A stretch of DNA of 64,000 bases, from assembly GCA_947591475.1 (NCBI GenBank), contig CANQDE010000001.1, forward strand, positions 248,001 through 312,000, in the 5' to 3' direction. Source of the stretch: an uncultured Alistipes sp. (GTDB taxonomy: Bacteria; Bacteroidota; Bacteroidia; Bacteroidales; Rikenellaceae). Numbering within the stretch: position 1 is the stretch's first letter; each line of letters starts with the position of its first letter. The notes under the pieces were generated by a model. It was not told where the DNA came from. It ran no database searches and saw only the letters and a list, made by a program, of their open reading frames with translations. Of this stretch, positions 16,958-25,892 are shown piece after piece. The position numbers were made by a program, and so were the translations under genes.

Positions 16958-19900
16958 ATGGCACCTGTAAATCATAAATCCGCTCCGTCGAACGGCTCGC
17001 AAACCATCCAGCGAACCAACAGCGACAGCCTGCGCTGGGTGTGCGGCATCGTATTGCTGTTCATCGGTCTGTTCGCGGCTGCGGCGGTGCTTTTCTCCTA
17101 TTTCTGCTGGGCCGATGACCAGAGCGGATTGCGCACGGCTGCGGCCGACCGAGCCGCGCTCGGCATCGAACCGCAAAATTTCTGCGGCTGGGCCGGTGCC
17201 CGGGTGGGCCGATGGTTGGTCGACCTGTCATTCGGCCTGTTCGGAATCTTGATTCCGGTGATGATCATGCTGTTGGGGCTGCGCATCATCCGTCAGCGGC
17301 CGCTGTTGCTCAATCATTCGTTCCTGTCGCTCGTGTTCGTGATGATTCTCGGATCGTTGACGTTGGGATTCGTTTTCGGCGACAAAATTCTGCTCGGCTC
17401 GTCGACCGGTATGGGCGGCGCATTCGGCGTGCAGGCTTCCGAATTGTTGCATCTTCACATCGGGGCTGTCGGTACGATTATTTTGTTGGTGGTCGGGTGG
17501 ATACTGACCGGCGTTTTCATCAATCGCAATTTTATTAACACGGTCAACGCGGCGGGAAATGTCATGGTAGACCGAAGCGGTAAAATCGTCGACCGGATGG
17601 TGCATGGCCATTCGTCGGAGCAATCCGAAACGGAGGATGCCGGTCGACCGCAACGCCCAGCTACGGCTGCGAACGCTGCCGCTTCCGCGCCTTTCGCAAC
17701 CCCAGCCGCTGACGACGGTTTCGTGCCGCGACGTCCGTCTGTCGTCTCGGAGGAGCCGGCTCCGGAGCCGTTCGATGCGTCCGTTTCGACTTCGGCTCCA
17801 GCCTCGGCGAGTGTTTCGGCCGCTTTCGACCGCGAACCGACCGTAATCCGGCGTCCGGTCGAGCCTGTAGTCGATGCCGAACCGGAACGTCCGCTTTTCG
17901 AAGAAGTCTCCGTGTCGGGCGAGCCGCTCGACGCTCCGACCGAGGAACCGGCAATCGAGGCCGAGCCGGCGACGACCGAACTTTTCCCCGAGGTGGATTT
18001 GACGGCCGCTACGAAAGCCCGTATCGTGATGGGGCGCGGTGGTTTGGTCGAGTTGGAACGCCCGAAGCCGTGGCCGAATCGACCGGCGGCAGTCGCAACG
18101 GATAGTCCTTTCACCGAGGTGGCGAATCCGGATTCGGAAGCGTCGGCACCGGAAGAACCGAGCGAGGAACCGTCTTTCGTTGAGGAGAATTCGGCCCAAG
18201 ATAGTCTGTTTATCGAGGAGCCGGTTGTTCGGCCCGAACCGATTCCGAACGGCGATTCGGCGCAAGCATCCGAGCCGGCTCGAATGTCCGCAATTACGGA
18301 CAGTTCCGAACCCGAAGGGGTGGTCGTTACGGTCGAGGCGAACGAGGCCCGCATGGTCGATGAAAGCCGGATTCCGACCGAAAGTTATGACCCGCTGAAA
18401 GATTTGGTGAATTATCGCAAACCGCCCGTCAATCTGCTGGAGGACTATCATTCGGATTCGGAGGTAACGGACGAAGAGATTTTCGAGAACAAGACCAAAA
18501 TCGAGGAGACGCTCAAATACTTCGGGATTCCGATTCAACGCATCCGTGCGACGGTCGGACCTACGGTAACGCTCTACGAAATCGTGCAGGCACAGGGGGT
18601 CAAAATCTCGAAGATACAAGGCTTGCAGAACGACATCGCCCAAAGTCTCAAAGCCGAATCGGGCATCCGCATCATCGCTCCCATTCCGGGGCGTGGCACC
18701 ATCGGCATCGAAGTCCCCAACCGGCACAAACAGATCGTGTCGATGTATTCGGCCATCCGTTCGCTGCGGTTTCAGGAGTCGAAGGCGATGCTTCCGGTAG
18801 TGATCGGCCGGACGATTCAGAACGAGAATTATCTGTTCGATCTGGCCAAGATGCCGCACCTGTTGGTGGCCGGCGCGACGGGCATGGGCAAGTCGGTCGG
18901 GTTGAATGCCATCATCACGTCGCTGCTCTACAAGATGCACCCTGCTCAGTTGAAGTTCGTGATGATCGATCCCAAGATGGTCGAATTTTCGCTCTATGCC
19001 AAAATCGAGCGCCACTTCCTTGCGAAGATGGAGTCGGAGGACGAAGCCATCGTTACCGACCCGCGCAAGGCGGTCTATACGCTGAATGCGTTGTGCACGG
19101 AGATGGACAACCGTTTGGAACTCTGCAAAAAGGCAGGCGTGCGCAACATTGCCGAATATAACGAAAAATTCACCGCGCGGCGGCTCAATCCGATGCACGG
19201 TCATCGTTATCTGCCTTACATCGTGGTCGTCATCGACGAGTTTGCCGATTTGATTATGACGGCCAAGGAGGTCGAGATGCCCGTAACCCGTTTGGCGCAA
19301 AAGGCGCGGGCCGTGGGCATCCACTTGATTATCGCGACGCAACGTCCGTCGGTCGATGTTATTACGGGCAAAATTAAGGCCAATTTTCCGGCCCGCATCG
19401 CTTTCCGCGTCATGCAGATGATCGATTCGCGAACGATTCTCGACCGTCCGGGCGCCGACCAGTTGATCGGCCGTGGCGATATGTTGATTTCCAAGGACGG
19501 CGAATTGACCCGTATTCAGTGTGCGCTGGTCGATACGCCCGAGGTGGAACGAATCGTCGATTACATCTCCAAACAGCAGGGCTATGCCTCGGCGTATGCC
19601 TTGCCCGATTACACGCCCGACGCAGGCGATGCCGGCATGGGCAGCAGCGAGGATTCGGCCCCGCAGAAATTCGATGCTTTGTTTGCAGAAATCGCACGGG
19701 AGGCGGTCTCGTCGCAGTCGATTTCCACGTCGATGATTCAGCGCAATTATGAGGTGGGATTCAACCGTGCCGGTCGTATCATGATGCAGTTGGAGCGGGC
19801 GGGCATCGTCGGACGGCAGCAGGGTTCCAAACCGCGTGAAATACTTTTTCACGATTCGCCGTCGTTGGAGGCGAAATTGCAGGAATTGGGAATTTTTTAG
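16958..19900 (+). CDS. ftsK: DNA translocase FtsK
   Basis: Division-septum DNA pump that clears and resolves chromosome termini. The 980-residue protein has about four transmembrane helices in residues 25-200, a Pro/Glu/Ala-rich linker (about 210-480), the alpha/beta RecA-like motor with Walker A GATGMGKS (639-646) and a DEFADL Walker B, and a C-terminal winged-helix gamma domain (about 900-970; SISTSMIQRNYEVGFNRAG) that would read orienting DNA sequences. TATCTTCG at 16927-16934 is a possible -7 box. A LolA-like gene follows within eight bases, an arrangement I know from other Bacteroidota. Confidence 0.95.
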   Translation: MAPVNHKSAPSNGSQTIQRTNSDSLRWVCGIVLLFIGLFAAAAVLFSYFCWADDQSGLRTAAADRAALGIEPQNFCGWAGARVGRWLVDLSFGLFGILIPVMIMLLGLRIIRQRPLLLNHSFLSLVFVMILGSLTLGFVFGDKILLGSSTGMGGAFGVQASELLHLHIGAVGTIILLVVGWILTGVFINRNFINTVNAAGNVMVDRSGKIVDRMVHGHSSEQSETEDAGRPQRPATAANAAASAPFATPAADDGFVPRRPSVVSEEPAPEPFDASVSTSAPASASVSAAFDREPTVIRRPVEPVVDAEPERPLFEEVSVSGEPLDAPTEEPAIEAEPATTELFPEVDLTAATKARIVMGRGGLVELERPKPWPNRPAAVATDSPFTEVANPDSEASAPEEPSEEPSFVEENSAQDSLFIEEPVVRPEPIPNGDSAQASEPARMSAITDSSEPEGVVVTVEANEARMVDESRIPTESYDPLKDLVNYRKPPVNLLEDYHSDSEVTDEEIFENKTKIEETLKYFGIPIQRIRATVGPTVTLYEIVQAQGVKISKIQGLQNDIAQSLKAESGIRIIAPIPGRGTIGIEVPNRHKQIVSMYSAIRSLRFQESKAMLPVVIGRTIQNENYLFDLAKMPHLLVAGATGMGKSVGLNAIITSLLYKMHPAQLKFVMIDPKMVEFSLYAKIERHFLAKMESEDEAIVTDPRKAVYTLNALCTEMDNRLELCKKAGVRNIAEYNEKFTARRLNPMHGHRYLPYIVVVIDEFADLIMTAKEVEMPVTRLAQKARAVGIHLIIATQRPSVDVITGKIKANFPARIAFRVMQMIDSRTILDRPGADQLIGRGDMLISKDGELTRIQCALVDTPEVERIVDYISKQQGYASAYALPDYTPDAGDAGMGSSEDSAPQKFDALFAEIAREAVSSQSISTSMIQRNYEVGFNRAGRIMMQLERAGIVGRQQGSKPREILFHDSPSLEAKLQELGIF

Positions 19901-19907
19901 CCATAGC

Positions 19908-20504
19908 ATGATGCGTCTTTTTTTATTAGCCTTTTGTCTGTTGGCTGCGCCTGTCTGCGGGGCCGACGGTGGTGCTTCGTGGTTGGAGCGGTTGCAGACG
20001 GCGGTCAAGTCGTTCGGGGAGTACGAGGTGCGCTTCGAACTCACGACGACGGACGATTATGCCGCGACGGGTTCTTATCGCGTGGCTGGCGACCGTTATC
20101 TGATTTCGATGCCGCAGGGGCGCGTCTATTGCGATGGCGGGGCCCGTTACGAAGTCAACGATGCTACGCGCGAGGTGGTGATCGATGCAGTCGATACGTC
20201 GTCGCACAATCTGTTGGATAATCCCGTTCGGGCGTTCGATTTCGTCGGCGAACAGTACGACGTGCAAACCGTCGCCGAACAGGCCGACCGAATCACGCTC
20301 CGACTGACGCCGCGCGACGGAGCGGGGCTTACGACGATCGAACTGACGTTGGACAAACGTTCGGCATTGCCCGTGTCGGTGGTTTACGGTGCCGAAGATT
20401 TGCAGATTCGGGTGAAAATCGTTTCGTTCGCGAAGTCGGCGACGGCGTTTCCGGCGTTCCGTCGGGCGGATTTCTCCGGCTACGAATGGATCGATTTTCG
20501 ATGA
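19908..20504 (+). CDS. LolA-like outer-membrane lipoprotein carrier protein
   Basis: A 198-residue periplasmic protein starting at ATG 19908 (or 19911), with signal peptide LLAFCLLAAPVCGAD. The body alternates beta strands and short helices in the LolA/LolB pattern: an early helix (WLERLQTAVKSFGEYEVRFE), strands including GSYRVAGDRYLISMP, and a C-terminal FSGYEWIDFR. LolA ferries lipoproteins across the periplasm. Sequence conservation is low in this family, so the call rests on overall pattern, length and position immediately after ftsK. The frame extends upstream into ftsK, but the signal peptide fixes the start. Confidence 0.75.
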   Translation: MMRLFLLAFCLLAAPVCGADGGASWLERLQTAVKSFGEYEVRFELTTTDDYAATGSYRVAGDRYLISMPQGRVYCDGGARYEVNDATREVVIDAVDTSSHNLLDNPVRAFDFVGEQYDVQTVAEQADRITLRLTPRDGAGLTTIELTLDKRSALPVSVVYGAEDLQIRVKIVSFAKSATAFPAFRRADFSGYEWIDFR

Positions 20505-20536
20505 AGCGGGCGACCGTAACCGCTGAATGCTGAAAG

Positions 20537-20572
20537 AAGCGACTGCCCCGATTCGGGGGCAGTCGCTTTATC
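20537..20572 (+). terminator. Rho-independent terminator after the LolA-like gene
   Basis: AAGCGACTGCCCC and GGGGCAGTCGCTT form a perfect 13-base stem. The downstream T-run is short (TTTAT). Confidence 0.75.
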
Positions 20573-20756
20573 TTATGCGAAGGCCTGGAAATGGATTCGA
20601 AACCGTTTGCGGCACCGGAACCGGCGGGGCGAGTTCGAGGTCACGAATGAAAAAATCGTCGACGATCATAATAATGGCGGTTTTTATCCGTTTGTATGAA
20701 CGTGTTGCAATCATTCGCAGGATGCTGAAAATCCATTCAAAAAAACAGGGATAAAC

Positions 20757-21479
20757 ATGAAGAAAAAATTGTTTATGCTCGTCGCAATTTGCTGCACGAG
20801 CCTCTTTGCGGCGATCGCTCAGCAGCCGTTCGTTTGCACCGAGCCGGGTACGGTCTTCGAATTCGGATGTTACAACGGCAAAGGAAAACTGACGGGGTAC
20901 ACCCGCACGACGATCGAGGCCTGCGAAAAGAAAGCGGACGGTACGTTGGAGGTGCGGAGCCTGGAGCAGACGCTGGACACGCATCGCGAGCCGATTACGA
21001 AAAAATTCGGGCCCAAAGACGTGGTCGCCAACACGATCGTGCGGTCGGACGGAATGGTCGTGCCGCTCGACGACATTTTCACGTCGATTCTGCCGGACGA
21101 ATCGATGTCGGTGGTGTTGGTCGAAGGCGACGAGTACTTCTATCCGCTGGCATTGTCCGTCGGGATGAAGCTGCCCGATGTCGCATCGGTCTATGATTTT
21201 TGCGACGAGGGGGAACGATTGGGGTTGAAAATCCAGTTGTCCGTCTCCGATCGGGAGGTGCTCGCCAAAGAGTCGCTCACGGTGCCTGCCGGTACGTTCG
21301 AGGCCTATAAAGTTGCAGAAACCCTGTCGATGAAATTTTCGTTCCTCCGTCAGACGGCCCGCAACGTATGCTGGTTCGTCCCGGGAATCGGCATGATTCG
21401 AGAGGAGGAACGAACCAAGAGCGGGAAGATCGAAAATTATAGCGAACTGTTGTCGATCCAGCGGCCGACCGCGAAGTAG
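20757..21479 (+). CDS. Exported protein of unknown function, DUF3108/TapB-like pattern
   Basis: A 240-residue protein with signal peptide (MLVAICCTSLFAAIAQQ) and no membrane span afterwards. The mature part is mainly beta strands. The stretch VPAGTFEAYKVAETLSMKF followed by CWFVPGIGMIREEE is reminiscent of DUF3108/TapB-type periplasmic proteins, which fold as a beta clam. Cleavage would be after AIAQ. The gene stands alone: a terminator and a 180-base gap precede it, and another terminator follows at 21568. I do not know its function. The 250 bases upstream hold the terminator at 20537 and nothing else I recognise. Confidence 0.6.
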   Translation: MKKKLFMLVAICCTSLFAAIAQQPFVCTEPGTVFEFGCYNGKGKLTGYTRTTIEACEKKADGTLEVRSLEQTLDTHREPITKKFGPKDVVANTIVRSDGMVVPLDDIFTSILPDESMSVVLVEGDEYFYPLALSVGMKLPDVASVYDFCDEGERLGLKIQLSVSDREVLAKESLTVPAGTFEAYKVAETLSMKFSFLRQTARNVCWFVPGIGMIREEERTKSGKIENYSELLSIQRPTAK

Positions 21480-21567
21480 TTCGTTCGCAGTTCGATTGGG
21501 ACGGTTCGTCGTTTCATCGGGTCGTGCCGTATCGTAAATTCTTGCGGATTCCGTTCGGAATCTTGTG

Positions 21568-21604
21568 AAAATCGTCCGTCCTTCGGTCGGACGATTTTTT
21601 TCGT
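21568..21604 (+). terminator. Rho-independent terminator
   Basis: AAATCGTCCG and CGGACGATTT enclose a TCCTTCGGT loop and are followed by a run of T. Confidence 0.85.
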
Positions 21605-21688
21605 GCCGCGAAATCGCCCGAAAAAGGGGAAAAACGACCCGCTATCGAAAAATGTTGCGCCGATCGTTGCGTTTTTCCGGCGCTGAGG

Positions 21689-21719
21689 TTGCTCAAATCG
21701 GAAATAAATCGTATTTTTG
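21689..21719 (+). promoter_or_regulatory. gyrA promoter
   Basis: TTG (21689-21691), a 20-base spacer and TATTTTTG (21712-21719) closely match the Bacteroidota housekeeping promoter, 33 bases upstream of the gyrA ATG. Confidence 0.7.
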
Positions 21720-21752
21720 TTCGTTAAACAGATGTAAACCCAAAGTTAGAAA

Positions 21753-24335
21753 ATGCTAACGGAAGAAGAAAAAAATGCCGGTTTGGTAGGCCGCATCATT
21801 CCCATCAATATCGAAGAACAGATGAAGACGGCGTACATCGACTATTCGATGTCGGTGATCGTTTCGCGCGCCCTGCCTGACGTGCGCGACGGTCTGAAAC
21901 CCGTGCATCGCCGTATTCTTTACGATATGAGTGCCGAACTCAACCTCTATTCCGATAAACCCACCCGTAAATCCGCCCGTATCGTCGGCGACGTGCTCGG
22001 TAAGTTTCACCCCCATGGCGACGCCTCGGTCTATGATGCGATGGTGCGTCTGGCACAGGATTGGGCTATGCGTTATCCGCTGGTCGACGGCCAGGGCAAC
22101 TTCGGGTCGATGGACGGCGACTCGGCGGCCGCCATGCGTTACACCGAGGCCCGCATGAAGAAGATCACCGACGAAGTGATGGCCGACATAGACAAGGAGA
22201 CCGTTGACTGGACGCTGAATTTTGACGATACTATTCCCGAACCGACGGTGCTCCCGACCAAAATTCCGCTGTTGATCGTCAACGGTGCGAGCGGTATCGC
22301 CGTCGGCATGGCGACCAACATGGCTCCGCACAATCTGGGCGAAGTGGTCGATGCCTGCTGTGCGTATGTGGACAATCCTGAGGTTACGGGTGAAGAACTG
22401 TTGCATTACGTCAAAGGCCCCGACTTCCCGACGGGCGGTATCATCTACGGTTACGAAGGGGTGAAAGAGGCGATGTTGACGGGCCGCGGCCGCGTCATCA
22501 TGCGTGCCAAGACCGAAATCGAACATACGCCGAGCGGTCGCGAGTGCATCGTGATTACGGAGATTCCCTACATGATTAACAAGGCCGAGATGATCAAGAA
22601 AATTGCCGACATGATCAACGAGAAGAAACTCGACGGCATTTCTTACATCAACGACGAATCCGACCGCAACGGCTTGCGTATCATCGTGATTTTGAAACAT
22701 GACGCTGTGGCGAGCGTGGTATTGAACACCTTGTTCAAGAATACGCCGTTGCAGTCGTCGTTTGCGGTCAACAACATCGCGTTGGTCAACGGCCGGCCGC
22801 AGTTGCTGCCGATGCGCGACTTGATTCGGCACTTCGTCGACCACCGCCACGATGTCGTCGTGCGTCGCACGCGCTTCGACAAACGCAAGGCCGAAGAGCG
22901 GTTGCATATCGTGCAGGGTCTGTTGATTGCACAGGACAATATCGACGAAATCGTCCGTATCATCCGTTCGTCGCAGACGCCCGACCTCGCTAAACAAACC
23001 ATGATGGAGCGTTTCTCGTTGAGCGACTTGCAGGCTTCGGCCATCATCGAGATGCGTCTGCGTGCATTGACCGGACTGGAACATGGCAAGTTGGTCGCCG
23101 AGCGGGACGAATTGTTGAAACAAATCGCTCATTTGCAGGAAATTTTGGACAGCGAAGCCCTTCAAATGCAGGTCGTCAAAAACGAATTGTTAGAGGTGAA
23201 GGCGAAGTACGGCGATGCCCGTCGCACGGAAATCGTCTATGCTTCGGAAGAGTTCAATCCGGAGGATTTCTATGCCGATGAAGATGTGGTCATCACCATT
23301 TCCCACATGGGTTATATCAAGCGTACGCCGCTGACCGAATATCGCACGCAGAATCGCGGCGGTGTCGGGGTCAAGGGTAGTGCGACGCGCGACGAGGACT
23401 TCATCGAACATATCTATGTCGCGTCGATGCACAATACGATGCTTTTCTTCACGGAGAAAGGACGTTGCTATTGGCTCAAGGTTTACGAGATTCCGGAAGG
23501 TACGCGCTCTTCGAAAGGACGTGCCATTCAGAACGTCATTCAGATCGAGCCGGACGACAAGGTGCGTGCCTATATCAACGTGAAACGGTTGGATGATGCC
23601 GAGTACGTGAACAACAATTACATCATCATGTGCACCAAGGACGGCACCATCAAGAAGACGAAGCTCGAAGCCTATTCGCGTCCGCGTCAGAACGGTGTCA
23701 ATGCCATCGTCATCCGCGAAGGCGACCAACTCTTGGAGGCCAACCTCACCAGCGGTCAAGCCGAGGTGTTGATTGCAGCGAAAGCCGGTAAGGCGATCCG
23801 TTTCAACGAATCAACCGTGCGTCCCATCGGGCGTGTCGGTGCCGGTGTACGCGGTATTTCCATCGAAGGCGACGACGAGGTGGTCGGCATGATTTGCATC
23901 GAACCCGATTCGAAACAGGATGTGCTGGTATTGAGCGAAAACGGTTACGGCAAGCGGACGGATTTGGACGAATACCGCATTACGAACCGTGGCGGCAAGG
24001 GCGTCAAGACGATCAACGTAACGGAAAAGACCGGTAAACTGATTTCGATTCAGGCGGTTACGGACGAGAACGATTTGATGATTATCAACCGTTCGGGTCT
24101 GACGATTCGCACGGCTGTGTCGCAGATTCGCGTCGCCGGACGTGCTACGCAGGGCGTGCGGATTATCAATTTGCGCGAGGGCGATGCAATCGCTTCAGTG
24201 ATGGCGGTGCCGCACGTCGAGGAGGAGGAAACGCCTGCGGGTGTCGAAAATGCCTCTTCGGAGGCCGGTGCAGAAACGCAGCCGATGCAATCTTCGGAAG
24301 GCGATGCAACGGGCGATACCGAAGGACAGGAGTGA
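21753..24335 (+). CDS. gyrA: DNA gyrase subunit A
   Basis: DNA-cleaving subunit of gyrase, which introduces negative supercoils. The 860-residue protein has the winged-helix breakage domain with [10 protein letters not shown] (86-95), catalytic Tyr130 in AMRYTEARM, a coiled coil, and a C-terminal six-bladed pinwheel. That pinwheel carries [12 protein letters not shown] near 750, which looks like the GyrA-box (QRRGGKG) and separates it from ParC. At the quinolone-binding position equivalent to E. coli Ser83 it has Ala91; the partner acid is Asp95. The C-terminal tail is acidic. A strong promoter precedes it, and the TPR gene follows after 137 bases with a repeated leader motif. Confidence 0.95.
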   Translation: MLTEEEKNAGLVGRIIPINIEEQMKTAYIDYSMSVIVSRALPDVRDGLKPVHRRILYDMSAELNLYSDKPTRKSARIVGDVLGKFHPHGDASVYDAMVRLAQDWAMRYPLVDGQGNFGSMDGDSAAAMRYTEARMKKITDEVMADIDKETVDWTLNFDDTIPEPTVLPTKIPLLIVNGASGIAVGMATNMAPHNLGEVVDACCAYVDNPEVTGEELLHYVKGPDFPTGGIIYGYEGVKEAMLTGRGRVIMRAKTEIEHTPSGRECIVITEIPYMINKAEMIKKIADMINEKKLDGISYINDESDRNGLRIIVILKHDAVASVVLNTLFKNTPLQSSFAVNNIALVNGRPQLLPMRDLIRHFVDHRHDVVVRRTRFDKRKAEERLHIVQGLLIAQDNIDEIVRIIRSSQTPDLAKQTMMERFSLSDLQASAIIEMRLRALTGLEHGKLVAERDELLKQIAHLQEILDSEALQMQVVKNELLEVKAKYGDARRTEIVYASEEFNPEDFYADEDVVITISHMGYIKRTPLTEYRTQNRGGVGVKGSATRDEDFIEHIYVASMHNTMLFFTEKGRCYWLKVYEIPEGTRSSKGRAIQNVIQIEPDDKVRAYINVKRLDDAEYVNNNYIIMCTKDGTIKKTKLEAYSRPRQNGVNAIVIREGDQLLEANLTSGQAEVLIAAKAGKAIRFNESTVRPIGRVGAGVRGISIEGDDEVVGMICIEPDSKQDVLVLSENGYGKRTDLDEYRITNRGGKGVKTINVTEKTGKLISIQAVTDENDLMIINRSGLTIRTAVSQIRVAGRATQGVRIINLREGDAIASVMAVPHVEEEETPAGVENASSEAGAETQPMQSSEGDATGDTEGQE

Positions 24336-24362
24336 TCCGAACGGAACGAGGTTTTGTAGACT

Positions 24363-24452
24363 TCGATTAGAACCGAGACAAAGTTAACAACACCTCGATT
24401 AGCACGGTAACCAGTTAATAGTAGGTCGATTAGAACCGAAACAAGTTAATAA
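24363..24452 (+). repeat. Triplicated leader motif ahead of the TPR gene
   Basis: Three copies of TCGATTAGnaCgG...AGTTAAnA start at 24363, 24395 and 24426, a period of 31-32 bases. The third ends 20 bases before the ATG at 24473. A single copy precedes the GH13 gene (2837). The copies may be protein-binding sites or serial leader elements; no function is known to me. Confidence 0.6.
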
Positions 24453-24472
24453 AACCTTAATACTTATCAGTT

Positions 24473-25819
24473 ATGAAAAAAATGATTATGTCGGCCTTTG
24501 CGGTGCTGTTATTGGCAGTTCCGACACTTCAGGCCCAGAAAGTGAACAAGAGTGCGCTGCTCTCGAAAATCGAGAAAAGCGACGCCGAAATCGCCGACGC
24601 AAAGAAAGCTGCCAAGGCTGCTACGTGGTTGAACCGCGGCAAGGCGTTTTACGAGGCGACGATCGAGCCGACCAAGAATCTGTTCGGCAATATGGAGTCG
24701 GCTATGGTAACGTTGGCGGTCGGTGCTCCCGAGGCGCAAGGTACCGAGACGTTCGGTAATGCGACCTATGAATCGTGGGTTTATCCCTATTTCACGGCCT
24801 ATTTTCAGGACGGCAAGTTGGTCGCTTGGAAAGAGACCGACAGGGTGATCGACAACGGTATCGCTCAGGCGTTCGAGGCTTACGGCAAGGCTTACGAACT
24901 CGATCCCAAGACCGCCCCGAAGGTAAAGGCCGGTTTGGAACAGTTAATCAATTATTGCAAGCAGCTCGGCGACGTAAGCTATACGGTTCGCGATTTCACG
25001 GGTGCCGGCAAGGCGTTTGCGCAGGCTTATGACATGGAGTTGCATCCGGCTTACAATAATCCGGAGCCTATGCTGCTCTACAATGCCGGCGTTTCGATGA
25101 CGATCGACGGTTCGGATCATCCCGAATCGTTCAAAGAGGGCGAAGGCTATCTGACCCGCGCGCTCGATGCCGGTTACAACGATTCCGAAGGCCGTATCTA
25201 TTATTATCTGTTCCACTGCTATTACGGCCAGCGGGAGGAGAATCCCGACATGGTGTTGAAGGCCAAGGATACGTTGTTGCAGGGTGTCGAGAAGTATCCG
25301 AAGAATGATCTGATTCTTCAAGGTCTGATGCAGCTTTACACGAGCGAAAAGAACGTGGGTGATCCTGCCGAGTTGATTACGTTGGTCGACAATGCGATTG
25401 CTTCCGATCCGACGAATATCGACCTGTGGTTCGGTCGCGGCCGGATTTTCTACGCATTGAAGAACTTCGACGAGAGCATCGCTTCGTTCCGCAAGGTTAC
25501 CGAGTTGCAGCCCGATCTGTTCGAAGGTCATTACTATTTGGGCCTGTTCTTCATCTTCAAGGGCGACGATGCGAACGAGCAGTTCAACCAGAAGTATTCC
25601 AGCTACAGTACGGCCGACTACGAAGCCGCTTTGAAAGAGGTGAACGCGATCTATATGCAGGCTTTGCCCGTGTTGGAGAAGGCGCTCGAACTGAAACCGA
25701 ACGACAAGGATACGGTCTTCAATCTGAAGCAGCTCTGCTTCCGTCTGCGCGACGAAGAGGGTGTGATGGCCAAGTACGAGAAGTACAACGCATTGTACAA
25801 CCAGTTGAAAGACGAATAG
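24473..25819 (+). CDS. Exported tetratricopeptide repeat protein
   Basis: A 448-residue protein with signal peptide (SAFAVLLLAVPTLQAQ) and then helical TPR-type repeats. Clear units lie at about 270-300, 318-350 (WFGRGRIFYALKNFDESIASFRKVTELQPD) and 395-420 (ALPVLEKALELKPND). It would act as a protein-interaction scaffold in the periplasm or at the outer membrane. It follows gyrA, a neighbour relation that I recall from other Bacteroidales but cannot verify here. The triplicated leader motif directly upstream suggests individual control. Its partner is unknown. Confidence 0.75.
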   Translation: MKKMIMSAFAVLLLAVPTLQAQKVNKSALLSKIEKSDAEIADAKKAAKAATWLNRGKAFYEATIEPTKNLFGNMESAMVTLAVGAPEAQGTETFGNATYESWVYPYFTAYFQDGKLVAWKETDRVIDNGIAQAFEAYGKAYELDPKTAPKVKAGLEQLINYCKQLGDVSYTVRDFTGAGKAFAQAYDMELHPAYNNPEPMLLYNAGVSMTIDGSDHPESFKEGEGYLTRALDAGYNDSEGRIYYYLFHCYYGQREENPDMVLKAKDTLLQGVEKYPKNDLILQGLMQLYTSEKNVGDPAELITLVDNAIASDPTNIDLWFGRGRIFYALKNFDESIASFRKVTELQPDLFEGHYYLGLFFIFKGDDANEQFNQKYSSYSTADYEAALKEVNAIYMQALPVLEKALELKPNDKDTVFNLKQLCFRLRDEEGVMAKYEKYNALYNQLKDE

Positions 25820-25844
25820 TCGATCGGCCTTTCGATTACGCAAT

Positions 25845-25886
25845 GAGCGGGGAGTTGCTTCGGCAGCTCCCCGCTCGTTCGTTTTG
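25845..25886. terminator. Terminator between convergent TPR gene and uvrB
   Basis: GAGCGGGGAGTTGC pairs with GGCAGCTCCCCGCTC, followed by TTCGTTTTG. It lies just downstream of both genes' stops. Confidence 0.8.
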
Positions 25887-25892
25887 TCCCGC

